A DNA stretch of 64,000 nt from Certhia americana. Taxonomy: Eukaryota > Chordata > Aves > Passeriformes > Certhiidae. The notes beneath the pieces were generated by a model, which was not told where the DNA came from, did not search any database, and worked only from the letters and a program-made list of their open reading frames with translations. Positions 34,191-47,500 of the stretch are shown one piece after another. The DNA is taken from assembly GCA_018697195.1 (NCBI GenBank), contig JAGMWU010000052.1, positions 41,160 to 105,159 on the forward strand, written 5' to 3'. Within the stretch, counting starts at the first letter, position 1, and each line of letters opens with the position of its first letter. The position numbers were made by a program, and so were the translations under genes.

Positions 34191-36879
34191 CAAATTGCAC
34201 TCAGGAAGTCTCCTCTCCTCCTACCACTATGCAACAAAATCAGTGGGCAGGTGGCTGAGTAGCAGACAAAAATATAAATATGCTCTGATTTCACTGGGAC
34301 CATCTGGCTCAGGCATGATAGGTGGGTAGGAATGCTATAATCATGGAGCAGAGTACTAAGCTGATCCATTAAAGTCTTTTAGCAGAAGCAACTGTGGAAC
34401 CTATATTAATCCAGCAATGCTTTGTGAACAGACATCACAAGGTTAGATCCATTCAGCTGCAATTAAAACCAACCCTCACTGATCAGGCTAGCTGGGAGAG
34501 CTGCTGCAGCTTTGTGTTCCCCAAGGCTCTCATGAGTATAGACTGTTGATACTTGCACAATGTAATCTGAAATTATGATCCTAATGCTAAATCTTGCTTT
34601 CTTCTGTTCTTTCCTCAAGTGGATCTCCTCTGGGACGTGGCTGCTGCCTTGTGCCAAAACCCCTTTCCTGTCAGTGCACAGCTCTCACACAAATTGGACA
34701 GGCTCAGGTTCGTGCTGGGCGGGTCCTGATGGGGAAGTGCCTGCTGTGATTCCTGGTGGGCACTGCCCTCCTCATCAGCAGCTGGGGGATGCTTGCTCCA
34801 ACACTTGGGGAGCTCCTGGCAAGGCTGGGGGCACAGGGCACATCTGTGTCAGCACAAACCTCCTCAGCTGTCACAAAGAGCCCCCAGCACCACTTGGCTT
34901 TGGCTGTGCAAAGGAACCTCAGCTCTGTGGATGGAGATGTGTATTCAGTGTGACATTGTTTGACCCAGAATAAATTTGGCCCAATCTCTCCAATTTTAGT
35001 GCAGGATTTATTGTTGGTCAGCAGTCAGTCAGCCATGGAACAGATTGTGGAAAAGGCTGGAAATGTGTTTTTCTAACCCCTCTGCTGTCAAAATTATTTT
35101 GAGGAAGTCTCACTACCATTCTCTACAGAAGCACCATGATCCTATTCACTGGGAACCTCTTAGCATCATCTACCAGATTTAATTACTATATTAGTCACAG
35201 TTACAGCAAAGCAGCCCTGGTCTGAGCTTCTGGCACAGCACTGGAAGGAGGATTCAGGGGCAGGCAGGGGTGAGTCCTGCCTCCTCTTACTGAGGATGTT
35301 CAAGTCAAGCTCACCTGCTCCCAGACCATATTTCCCTTCAGCACAGGAGTTCAGGTCCCCTCAGTGCCAATTCACACACTTCCCACTGCTTTTTGTTTGC
35401 CCCATACCAGTGCTCAGCTACAGAGCAGAGCTACATGAAATGCTGATGCACATGCAATCTCTGCAGGATAGAAACCTCTCTAAAATGTGCAATCCAGTGC
35501 ACCTTGTTGGCAGCAGACATCACTCCCCTTCCCTTCCCGTCCCCTTGGGATTCCCAGTCTGGGAATTCAACACCAACGTGCAGCAGGACGAGCCCCCAGC
35601 ACCATCCATGTTCTTCCTGCCCCAAGCAGAGCAGCAGGAGCCCACATGGACCCCCCTGCAGCACTGCTCCCACCCAGGAGTGCTCCCACCCAGCTCAGCC
35701 TTGACGGTTGCTAAGTGATGCCTGTGGAAGTTTCAAGACTGTCAATAATAGATGCTGTTGGTATTGCAGGCTGGGGTTCCTGGAACAGCCAGTTGGATGT
35801 GGGAAAGCCACAAGTCATGGGGAGAGCTCTGTGCACACTGTGCAGCTGACACCTAACCCTGACCAGACTCAACTGGGTGGTTCAAAACACTTCAGTTTCC
35901 CAAAGATGGGATGGGCCTTTCCCAAAGAAGGCCAGGGAAATAAAATATTAAAATGTAGTGGTTTGGAGCTGCATATCCTGAGGAGTCCTTTTTCATCTTC
36001 AGGAAAAACACCCTGGCAATAATGGCTGCCTAAGTGAAAGCACCACGGCTGTATCATACTAAAAGCTTTTCAGGGAAAAGAGTAAATAAATTCCATTCTT
36101 CAGATGTATCTGGATGTTATCCTAACGCAGTGCCAGAGTAATAGGTAAGCCATCAACAGCTAAAAGGCTGGGAATTGTTATGGAGCAGCGATAGTGCCCA
36201 ACAGGCTGAAAACAGCAGTAATCGCTCACATCCTGTGCTGAGCTCCTTCCCCGCTGAGGCCGGGATGGGAGAGAGACTCCTGCCCTCCTGCCAGAGCGAC
36301 CAGCATCAAAAGGCTGGACACAAAACACCATCAAGGCGGTCACAGGAGCCCCAGGCTGGTTAGAGGTGGTGGCCAGGAGCATCACCCTCTGCACCTTCAC
36401 ACCTGCAGTTACCTGTTCCTTTTCCAGTCAGTGAGATGGGTCGGTGTGAGCCATCAGTGCTGCAGGAAGAACAGCTGCAGGGGCAGGTGGGGAGGTGATG
36501 GGCTCTCAGCAGTTGCTGGAGCAGCACAGCCAGCTCCAGATCCCCCGACACTGACACTGAGTGGCCACATCTTCCCAACTGCGTTAGCCTCTGAGCTGTC
36601 CAGAGCATGACATCCCGCAGTGTTTGCATCCAGCCTCTGGAGCCCCTCAGTGCTACTGCAGGCAGCAATGCACACCAGTGCCCCAGCCCCTTCTCTGCCT
36701 CCTCCCCATGCAAGAGGAAACCACGTCAGTCCCAGCACCAGACAGGTCCTGCAGCGGCCAAGGCATCTCCCAAAACAACTGCTAAGGACCACCCAGATCC
36801 AAGACTCGTCCATTCCCACCCCAGAGCTGCTCCTCTGCCCCTGGAGGGAGTGATGCCAGCCAGCCTGCTGCCGAGGGCA

Positions 36880-37180
36880 CAGCTATTTATTATTTGCTTC
36901 TGTTGATTATTTTGGGGTTTAACTTCATTTATTATGTATGCAAGAATGGTAATACACTGGCATCTGAATGTCTTTTAGGCATACAATATCCTTATTATTC
37001 AAAGTGGTTTTTCCTCCATAATTGAATGGTTTACCTTATTATTACACTATGTTAATGACCCAGCATTTCCATTTTTCTATAGGATGCTTAATTGTAAGCA
37101 AAGTGCAATCAGAATCAGAGATGCCATCTGTAATTGACAGCATCATAATAACAGCCAGAATTGCAGGAATGAAGTACCAA
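36880..37180. other. AT-rich intronic island, candidate conserved noncoding element
   Basis: Unique AT-rich sequence with ttattatgtatgcaag and acactatgttaatgac words. Confidence 0.3.
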
Positions 37181-38491
37181 AATAAATAACAGTGGGGAGA
37201 AAGCTGCCCTGAAAGCCTCAGGAAGCTGCTCTGGGCTGGGACAGAGCCTGCCCACACAGGATCCTCTTCCCAAACTCTGACAGTTTGGGCATTAACAGAG
37301 ATAGAGTGCTATTGATATCAGTTTGTACATTTAATCAGTTTTTTTGCAGTTTTCAGCGAGATGTGAACTATATCCCTGTCCAAGGCATTTGGTTCAAATC
37401 AGCTGAGACAGAGAATAATCAAGATTTATGATTCTCATTCTGACTCGGATCACACAGTCAGTGCAAACGGTAGAACAGAGCTTCCTCCCTGAGCCCCAGT
37501 GACATCCCTCTGCTTGCCCTCACACAGTGATTTAATGTCCATCCCAGGGACTGTCACAGTGCTGCTGCAGCTCCAGATAATGGAGACTCAGGGTTCCCTC
37601 CACAATCCCCAGGGGTGGCCACGGTGGCCCAGACCCCAGTCTGGCGTTGGTTGGCAGAAATCAGTAAAACAGCATTTTGCAAAATTGAAGGGAATTCATC
37701 TTGCTGTGCCTCCCAGCACAGCCTAGAGCAGCCTGGAGCAGGAGCAGCCTGTGGCATGTCTGACCTCTCTCACCCAGAGCATCCCTGCTGGGGAAGCTCG
37801 CCGTGGGTTCTCACAGGTGAATCACAACTGCAGGGTCAGGGGCCCAGGAGCACAGTGAGCACCAGGACTGCACAGGGAAGGGCCAGACACGGCTCAGGGG
37901 GCAGCTCCCAGCAGCAGTAGGGGCTGTCAGCACATCCTACAGGCAGCTCCACTTCCAGGGGCTCAGCAGCAGCCCAGGGAGTCAGAGCTCTCCAAGAGCT
38001 CAGCTGAGGAGTGAATGTTTAGATAAAAATTAAATGATCCAAAACCAACTCTAATAAAACCAGCCAGGTGATGGGAACAGAACAATGGTGAGGCAGTTTT
38101 CAAGCCATTTTGAAGGCAGCCATGCTGTGTGCTGCTGGCTGGCCAGAGTGTGCTGTCGCTGGCTCCCGGGATGCTCTGGTGAGCTCCTGCCCAGACATCA
38201 GTACAGGATGGATGTGAGCCCAGGCCAGACAGTCCCACCACAACCACGGAGGAGGGTCCTGGCACATCCAGACTGCCCAGCAGACCTGGGAGTTCCCCTC
38301 TCTGGGCAGTACAGCCCCAGCTGTAAATCTCAGCCCCAAAACCCCGTACCACACCCCTTCCGTGCATGGCTTATGGGAAGAGAGAGCTGGGATCCTGCTG
38401 CCGAGAGCTCAGCAGTGGCTCCATCCAGGAACAGATGCTGGGAGCTCCATCTGACAGTGGGCTGGGACAGGGATGCTCCTCCTGCCTCCGG

Positions 38492-38590
38492 CACTGCTGG
38501 GACACTGCTGGGACACTGCTGGGACACTGCTGGGACACTGCTGGGACACTGCTGGGACACTGCTGGGACACTGGCACCGCTGGGACACTG
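38492..38590. repeat. 11-bp minisatellite (cactgctggga)n
   Basis: Seven exact 11-base units from 38492 to 38568, then diverged copies to about 38590. Because 11 is not a multiple of three, the array reads through all three frames on each strand in turn. Confidence 0.9.
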
Positions 38591-41500
38591 TTGGCACTGC
38601 TGCCCCTGCAGGGGCCCTGCTGTGCTCTGTCTCATCAGGGTTTGCTCAGCCACCTTTCCCCACACACCGTGTGGCACCACTGAGGGTTAGCCAGGGCTCT
38701 CTGCTAATTCACACATGTAGTGTAACATCCAAGTGAGGGGGAAAAACAGCCCGATGCCACTCCAGTCAATAGAGTAAACAATTCCTGGTTTGGATAAACA
38801 GAATTACTAGTGTTGAAGAGCTCTGGGCACCACTGCACAGTCTGATTAGTGTAAATGCTAAACACAAACCAATTAACACTCTCTAAGTCTGCTTATCTCA
38901 TGTCACTTAGTGCTAAAATAAAGGCTAACACTAAATACACACATTGATTTAGCCATTAAATCTAACATCACTCAAAACAGCTCATTATATCACCGAGAAA
39001 CAAATAAAGTCACCTGAATTTTCAGAAGCTGCTGCATTATGAGCAGTGACTCAATTGCTCCATCCAGCACTCCAGAGTCACTGCTCATAGTGAGAACAGA
39101 ATGGTGCAGCTGCACCCAAAAATCAAACCTGGGCCACAGGCAGAGGTGACAGGTGACAGGTGACATCCCTGCAACACCTCAGGCTGCTGTGGGAGCACTT
39201 GGGGCTGGCCGGGTGCTGGGCCACCAGCTACAGTGCCTGGGCACAAACATCACCATCACTGAGAACACGAGAGCTTGGCCAGTGCCAGCCACGAATCCCA
39301 GGCATCCATCAGCTCTGCTGAGGGAGAGGAAAGACTCACCACAGCCCCAGCAAACCCCACCAGCTGCCAGGGCACTTTTCGAGGGCAAAACCAGCACTGA
39401 CAGAACACCCACCTTAGTCTCTGAAGAACCAAAGCTACTTTGGGTTTGAGTTGGGATTTATATGCTTCTTCTACTAGAAATTATTGAAAGCTGGTATGTG
39501 GGAAGCTGATGGTAGGAATAGCCTGTCTGGGGCTATCCTGCCCTAACAAGCACAGGGAGCAGGCAGGGAAGGATGTGTGGATGTTAGCAGGCAGTGTGAG
39601 ATGTTTACATTCCTAATTATAAGGGCTAATTCTTCGCTTTGGCCAGGTATCCCTTCTGCAGACAAGGTTAATGGGATGTGAGAGACCACAGCTGCCACAG
39701 CACCAAGTGAGGAGGACAGGCAAGAGACAGCAGCATTAATCAGCAAGGAGCCATGCAAAAATGGTTATCTCAAGCTGTTTGGAGGCACGGAGTAAAAATA
39801 AATCTCCCTGAGTTTAATATTCTGCCAGTCAGCTCCTTTTTGTAGGTGGAATCTATTAAAAATTATCTTTCTGCTAAAATGCTAAAGTGTTTCTGACATT
39901 TAACAGCTTGCTTCGAGCAAAAAGGTGCAATAAATACATAGGAGAGCTAATTGGCACCAGAACACCCAACATCCACCCCGCACGAGCAAGCACTGCTGTG
40001 TCAGCTCCTGATGCCTCTGGCAGGCCCCAGCACCACCCCTGAGCACGGTGCCCTCCTCACCTGGGGGAACTGGGAGGTTCCCACCATCATCCAGCAACTG
40101 CAGATGGAGAGGTTGGAGCCAAGGGTCTGGGGGACACGTGCTGCAATCTGCTCCTACCCAAGTCTCCACTTGAGGTACTTGGTTGCTGCAAGATGCAGAA
40201 GGAGCTGCTTGGCAATTTGGTCTCAATAAAAATTAATGCTTTAACAAGAAGCCAAATAGCTACAGCTAATGTTCTTCTGAATGAGATCTAAATTTTATTC
40301 ATAAGCATCAGTGTCAGGACTAAAATAACAGTTTTATGGACACTGTGAGCATAAACAGCTCTGCTGATTCAAAAACAGAAACTGCACTTCTGAATGAATC
40401 AACGTGTTCATTTGGAACAAAAGCACTGTTCCAAATACACGCCTCAAATAAAAGAGAAACCAGAGAGTGTTCTCCTGGTGAGCCTGCTTCCAAGGAATGC
40501 ACTGCAGAGTGCCAGGGAGCCGAGGGGACAGTGATTGGAATGTGTTAGGGAAAAGGAGCAAGGTACATGCAGGGACTGCCTGGGACATGGCTGGAGGTGA
40601 GGTGGGATGGTGTTTCCACCTCACCTGCATGTGGAAAAGAATCACAGATGAGAAGGAAGAGCGTTACACTCCTGCTGAAATCCCTGCTGAACTCCAGCAT
40701 TCAGGAATGGATGGCTCTGGCAAATGGCTGAAATGGCCTGTGTTTATTTGGGGTCAATGCCTTGGAAAAGGGTGAGAGCTGTACGGCTAACAAGGTAAGA
40801 GATTTCTAGAAAAATACCTCTTGGATAGTGGGCTCAGACAGACAGAAGTCAGGTTGCCCACAGTGTGGGCAGAGGCAGGACCACGCTGGCCCAAGAGACT
40901 CCAGAGGGTGGCTGAAATGGGGCTGGAAAGCACATTCTGTATTCAATGAGGAGTTTGTTGTCAGGCTGGAGAGCTGACAATGGAGCCTCTGGACAATTTG
41001 TTTACTTTGCAAGGCCAGTTAAGGGTCATGCAGGAGGGGAGGGAAGCACCAGCTCCAGCATCCCCATCCCCTTCTGCAAATGGGAACCAACAGGACTGAG
41101 CACTTCCAGTCAGTGCTGAAACACCCCAGATATCATGATCCTTGTCCAGCCCTGAGAGCCCAGGCTCCTGGGATGAGGCAAGCCCAGCCCCTTGCACTGG
41201 GCAGCCCCCAGTATCCCAACAGTCCTGTGAGCTCAGGTTCTGCAGAGAGTCTCTCTCTGGGAGAGCCCAGCTTTGCTGCTGCAGAGCTTCCCGTAACTGG
41301 GGCAATATATCTGTGGCCACAAATGAAAGATCAATATTTATTTAACAGACACACTACCCTTTAGAGGCCCTTAATTGTAAATTAATCATCATTAGCTGGC
41401 AGTAATTGAACACGCTGAAAGCTGTGATCGCAGCTATCCCCCACAGCAGGGTTTGGTTCAGGTGGAGTGGGGTGGAGGTGGGAGAGGGAGAGGGGCCCAC

Positions 41501-43925
41501 AGTGAGCCCTGCAGGGATGCACAGGGAGTGCTGCAGCCAGGGTTTTGCTCAGCCCATAGCAACCTGGCAGTGTTGGGACAGAGCTCTGTGGGCTCTGCTC
41601 CCTCACAGAAACAGGGATAAACCCTGGAGCAGCAAATGCCTCTGTCCCTGCAGCAGGACACACACTGGTGCTTTGGCCCCAGTCTGCTTCAACTGGAAAG
41701 GCAGTGTGCTGCAGGCCAGAAAAGCCCCCCTGTGTCCAGCACAGGGGGCTGAGAAGGGAAAGGAGAGGGGTGAGAGGCCCATCAAAGAGAAGGAAGACAC
41801 GGCTCTGCTCTGCTCTGCCTGCCCGGGGAAACACCTGTCCAGCACCACCAGCACCTGCACAGAATTCTGATGCTGCTCATCTGCTCACTGCATGCTGCCT
41901 GCTGGAGGCACAGCTGGTGGCAGACTCTAAGCCCAGGGGATCCCTTCCCTTTGGGAGGGAAAAACTGCTGTTTGTTTCTTCCCAGATTTTACAGGAATAC
42001 AGACTAGCAGTGCAAGCAGCAGCTCCTCCTTGCTGGCTCTCTCTGTGGTTTGAGAACCTGCCCACAGGCTGCTGCCAGAGGGTCCAGGGGGACACAAGGA
42101 GATGCACCTTGGAGAGCCACCAGCACAAGTGCTCTGGAGAGCTCTGCTTTTCAGACACCCTTGCACACTGGAGGGCTTTGGAGCTATTGGTGTGGCCTCT
42201 AGTCTGGGGCTTTGGGCAGCTCTGTGCTGTTTCTGGTGTGTCACAGTGATTAAGAAACAAAATCAAACATTGTCCTTGGTGGGAACACAGGCAAGTGCAG
42301 GGGCCTCAGTGCCAGCGGGCTGTGGGGGGCAAGCTGGCAGAGGGAAATGCAAATTCTCTTTCTGTAAGGACGACAGTGGCACGAATGCTGACTTTATTAA
42401 AATGCAGAATTATTTCAGGGCCCTTTGTTTAGCTCAGAGCCTGAAGGTAATTTATGCACACGGATGGAGCAGCGAGGGCTGTGCTCAGCTGCCTGGCGTT
42501 GCCAGCAGTTCTTGGCTGGTGCTCCTGGTGTGAAGGTTTTCCAACTCTGGAGGGGAGGTCTGGGAACCCACAGTCTCTCTGCTTGTTTTTGCTGAAGAAT
42601 TTTTCCTGTCCTTATAACTCCTGTGTATGCCATGGATGGAGGCTTTAACACACAGACTAATTCAGTGCTTGCTGATCAAGTGAGCTGGTCTCCTGTCCAA
42701 AGACATCCCGTCTCTGCCTGCCCTCCTCCTGCTGCCCACAAACTGCCTGATGTGCTGGAGCCTGGCTCTGCTGCACCCTGGTGTCATCCCTGAGAGCTGC
42801 TGAGGGCACCTCCCGTGCTTCCCCTGGACACAAGGCAGGACCACTGCCACTCTGAAGCCTGGCCCAGGCACCCTTTGAGCCGTGGGTGGCGAGGAGGGGC
42901 CCTGCTCTCTGCCCCACCATGGCTATGGACTGTGAACTGTGGCCACCAAACACCACAGAGGTTGTCACCAAGTGCCCTCAGACTGGGCAGTTCATTGACT
43001 TTACAGCCCATGAATTCTTTTTGGATTTGGAAACTCACAAGGCAATCCAAGCTTCTGCAAATTCTGATCAAAACTTGAGGCTTAGCTGGCACTTCCACAG
43101 CTTTGGCCTCCAAAGGGATCAAAAGGGATGCATGAAGGATTTGGCAGAAGAAATTACAGAACCTGGCACAGAGATGTCAATTAGTTTCTTATGAATAAAT
43201 ACTGTGAATTGAAGAGGTGAGGTTCAGAACCCCAGCATGGCTGGAGCTGTCCTGGTCCCGTGGATGGCTGTGGGGGTCCTGCAAAGGTACAGGCAGAGTA
43301 TGAAGCAGGGCTTTCCCACAGGCAATAGAAGAGGGACAGAAGAGAAGTCTCGAGGTCCCTGAACAGCAGCAGTAAGCTCACTTGCTCATCACCACAGTCC
43401 TGGGAGAGGGTCCAGCCACCACCAGTGGCTCTGTTGGAGCTGGCTGAAGGCTCAGACCACTGCATTTCAGAGGAACAGGTTTGGTCAGGTGCTGGAGTGA
43501 AGCAGCACAGCCCAGGGGCATGGAGGGATGCCAGGATCTATCCTGGCAGCAGCTGGAGCTGCTGCAGCAGCACGGGGTGCAGGGACCAACTCCAGGCACT
43601 TCACCTCTGCTGACCATCACTGCAAAGGCAAACAGAGGCTGCTGGAGCTTGTTAACAGGGAGGTTTATTGAAAGGAAACCTTTGCAGCAGGTTATGTGCT
43701 CTTGTTTTGAGGAGTTTAAGCCATGTCCAAGATCAGGCTGGATTAAATCCTTGACTTCCAGCACTGCCCAGGAAGCCTCATCTCGGCCGATTCATGTTTT
43801 CATTTGCATACTAATGCTGGGCTTTAATCAGCAAGGAAACCTCCCAGCACATTGCTTCAAAGGTGTCTGCAGTGGAAGGCAAACTGGGAGGAAGCCCCTG
43901 CCAAGTTCTTTCCCCCTGTCCCTTG

Positions 43926-43939
43926 TCACACACACACAC
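43926..43939. repeat. (CA)n microsatellite
   Basis: Seven CA units inside HS3ST4 intron 1. Confidence 0.7.
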
Positions 43940-44440
43940 CAGGTTTGCTGTATCTCAACACGGGGCTCTGCTGTCTAACCCCGTGATCTGTGTGCCTGGC
44001 GTTAGGCTGTGCACTGCGGGGGCTGTGCTTGGGGAATATTACCATGCTTGACACAAAGTCTGGCTTCCCTGAGCCAGGTTTATCACCTGGTAAAGCTGCT
44101 GTGCTTTCACATCACAGGCAGAGCAGAGGGCCTGCTATTAACAGGGAAGGAACTGGGCAATAAATCCGGGACTTCTGCTTTTGTGCAGGTGGAGTGCAGA
44201 TTTAGGCTGCAGAAGATCCGTGCTGTCTGTGTGACTCCTAAACCCCATCCCGCCCCTCACACATCGATCCCGGCAGCTGCTCACAGCCCGCAGGTTGACA
44301 GGAGGAGGGATGGAGCGCTGGGAGACGAGAGCCTGGAGCCAGCCATCCTTCTGGCAGGAGATACTATTCTTAGGCGGGTGTTTGGAGGCAGTTCAGAGGA
44401 ACCTGCCTTGTCACACTTTCAAATTCCTCTCTCTGCAGTG

Positions 44441-44560
44441 GCACAGTGACAGAAGCCTTCCCGTATGGTTCCGTGGGAGGGAAAGCTTCCGCCCGCCGGT
44501 GCCTGTGCCGGGTGCCAAGCGGCGCTCTGGGCACCTGCCACCGCACGGGCTGGCACCCCG
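44441..44560. promoter_or_regulatory. Small CpG cluster
   Basis: About eleven CpG dinucleotides in 44461-44560, against a CpG-poor background. Too short for a standard CpG island; could be a minor regulatory element or simply a GC peak. Confidence 0.25.
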
Positions 44561-47500
44561 AACTGCACTGGCTGCTCAGGGCATCCACAGCCCCCAACCA
44601 GGGCAGCACCTGGGCTGGGTTCCTGGCCACAGAGCACTGATTCATGGCACTCAAACACCGTGTCTCAGCCCCCCAGGTGTCCCGCTTCTCTAAACCTCTT
44701 CATTTCTCATTCCTCACAAGGTGATCTCCTTGCTACGCATGCCACAAATTACTATGCAAAATAGTCATGTTAATCCCCTCCTCCCTTAGCAAACAATGAA
44801 ATCTCTGGCGCTCAGCAGCAGCAGGGTCCCGGTACTGGGACCACGAGCAGAGACCAGGCTGGGAGCACTGGGAGAGCAAGGAGCTGAAGGAGCCCCAGTT
44901 ACATGGAAGGAAAACGGGCACAGCCTCAGCAGGGAACAGTTCTGTAATGTGAGTGGCTCCGCTCCAGCTGACAGTGGCACATGTGCCACCAGCCTGTGCC
45001 CTGTCCTGCCCCAGGCACCGCTGTGACACAGCACATCGCAGTGCCACCCTCGCACTGTCACCGCAGGGCAGCACCACCCCACACCTGCTCCTGCCCCAGC
45101 TCCTGCCTGCCTGGCAGCCAGGGAAAACCTCCACAGGTCTGCTTCCAACAGCAAGCACTGCACTTCCACAGACTTTCCTACAGGAAATGTTTCTCCTCCG
45201 TACTTGAAAGTTTCCAGTAAATTGGTGTTGCAGGTAGGGGCTGGGTTCAGCCCATCCCGCACCAGAGGCAGCCGAGCGGCCCCACTGCGGCACAAGGAGG
45301 TGTGGAGACATTTATCACCGCTGCTGAGCTCCTTTCCTGCCATTGTGTCACAGCCCTAATTGCGCTTGTTAAGTGGAATGTCTCCCTGGCACTTGCTCGG
45401 GGCCGCGGCTCGTTCAGATAAGACAGACCCGGATCAATGTCGCTTGACAGGCGATGCAGTCCAATGCACTCCCAGCCTGTCCCCGGGCATCGCAGCAGCC
45501 AACGCTGCACGGCCTGTGCCCCTCAGAGTGCTCCCACCCAACGAGCAGAGCATCCCCCCTGCGCCAGGGATGGCTGGCACAGGTGTGCGCTGCCAGCAGG
45601 GCACCATCCTCCCAGGGAAACCTGCTCACACTGCCAGGAACAACCCCAGCCGAGTCTCGGCTGCTGCTGCGTGACCCCCTTGCCCTCGAGGGTCCCTACC
45701 ACACTGGACACTTGGCAGCTCTGCCTTTCATGGTTGTGCTGAGCACGGGAAGCACACCCAACACACTCGCATCACAAGTAATCCAATTAGATGTTTCTGT
45801 GTTTTCTGACCCGTCAGGAATACCTCGCTTTAAGGCAGACCCAGCTCCTCTGGCTCCAGCCGGTGATGCTCAGTGTGAATCTATCACGGCTGCCCGCAGG
45901 CAGGTGCTCACACTGCATCCCACCTGCACAGGCTCGAGAGCAGGGAGAGGGCCGAGAGCTGCAGCCAGTCTGGGCACACATGCTGGCAGGGACCAGGTCA
46001 TTTTTCCCACTCTCACCCGGGGCTTTTCCAGACTCTCTGTATTTGCAGTGCCTTTTGCAGCTTGAAGGAACAGGCCATGCTTTTTTGGAGGCAGCAGGAC
46101 AACTTTCCTGCCTGAGACAGAGCTCCGGGCAGCACGGTCTCCATCTCATCCAGCTCTGATCACCTTAAAAGCCCCAACCCACGTGGATGCATTTCCGACC
46201 AAATGCATCTCTGGCTGAGGAGTGCTTGGGGACCAGCAGTGACGGATGAAGGTGGTGGCTGCCCTGAGCAACCTCAGGCTTGTATGGAGAGACATCTCCT
46301 TCCTGTCAGGGGAGAAAAAAGCTATAATCCACTCTAACTGACGCCATGATTTTCTTATCCATCACAGTGGCAGCTTGTTTATACCTGCCCAGGGCCCAGT
46401 GCTGCACAGGCAGCAGAGGAGAAGTGGGGCAGCTGCAGCAAAGAAGTGTGAGTGCCTGATGGGCTGGAGCTGCAGGACCAGCGGGATGAGTCCTGGTGAT
46501 CAAAGCCAAAGGCAGGTGCCCAGGGACAGGGTGTGCAGAACCAGTTCTGTGGCACTCCCAGGGCAGCTGGTGACCCAGGTGGGTTTTGAGAGGGGAAGAG
46601 AAGATTTGGGGAGTTGTCACGGCAACAGCATCACTTACTGTCAGGGTATACCAGAGCGACATTGTCTCTGAATCCAAAACCTTCCTTCAAATCAGCTCCA
46701 GAGCACACCATACTGCCTTTGGAAATATGTAATGTGCTCCTGTCAATCCATAAAGCCTTGTTTTTCAAACGGTTGGTGGCTCTTCCCTGCCTGAAGAGCA
46801 TCCTTCAGTGCAGCCCCTGTGTGGCACAGAGCCTGCTGCTCACTGAGCCCCTCAGCTGGGCAGCAGCAGCAGCGGGAGCTGCAGGGACAGAAATGAACCT
46901 TCCGTGGGTGGAGGGTCTGCCCTGCACAGCCCCGCCACTCGTCACGCCTCCCACACAGCCCCTCAATATTTACAGACATAAATCCTCAGCATATCACACG
47001 GAAAGGTTCAGCTTTGCCAGCCAGACTTGTAAACAACATTGCAGTAGCCCACAACTCTGACACAGACATTTAATGTGGCACTGTCATGCGCCCAGCTGTG
47101 TCTGAGTCAGCAGCTGCCAGGTGAACCTGCTGTTCAGGGGTGGTGGCACGACCACCAGCCCTGCGGGGGGGTTGTAGCTCCTCATCCCACTGGACAGACC
47201 CCCAGAGAGAACCCCCTGGGTTCCAGCTGCCCGGGCTTGGGACTCCCAGCCAAGCCTCAGCTCAGGCAATGTCAGCAGGAGGAAGTGAGGGAAGTTCATG
47301 GGGCTCTCATCCAGCGCGGGCAGAACAAACAGGAACTTTTTAACAGTCAATTAGCTCCCTGTCAATCAGCTTATGCTGAAGTAAGGTAATTACCTTGCCG
47401 TTTACAGAACTCCCACTCTCCTGGAGAAGGCAAACCTTGCCTGCTTGGCACCAGCCATCCCCAGACTGTCACCCGGTGCCTGTGGGGACTGTGGCCGCCG

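Larger units (their letters stand above)
34191..44440. other. Intron 1 segment, middle-left
   Basis: Alternating GC-rich and AT-rich DNA; AT-rich patches at 34220-34620, 35000-35240, 36880-37180, 38740-39060, 39450-40010 and 40200-40470. Includes the 11-bp minisatellite (38492), a CA microsatellite and an octamer word ATTTGCAT at 43802-43809. No exon or interspersed repeat recognised. Confidence 0.5.
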
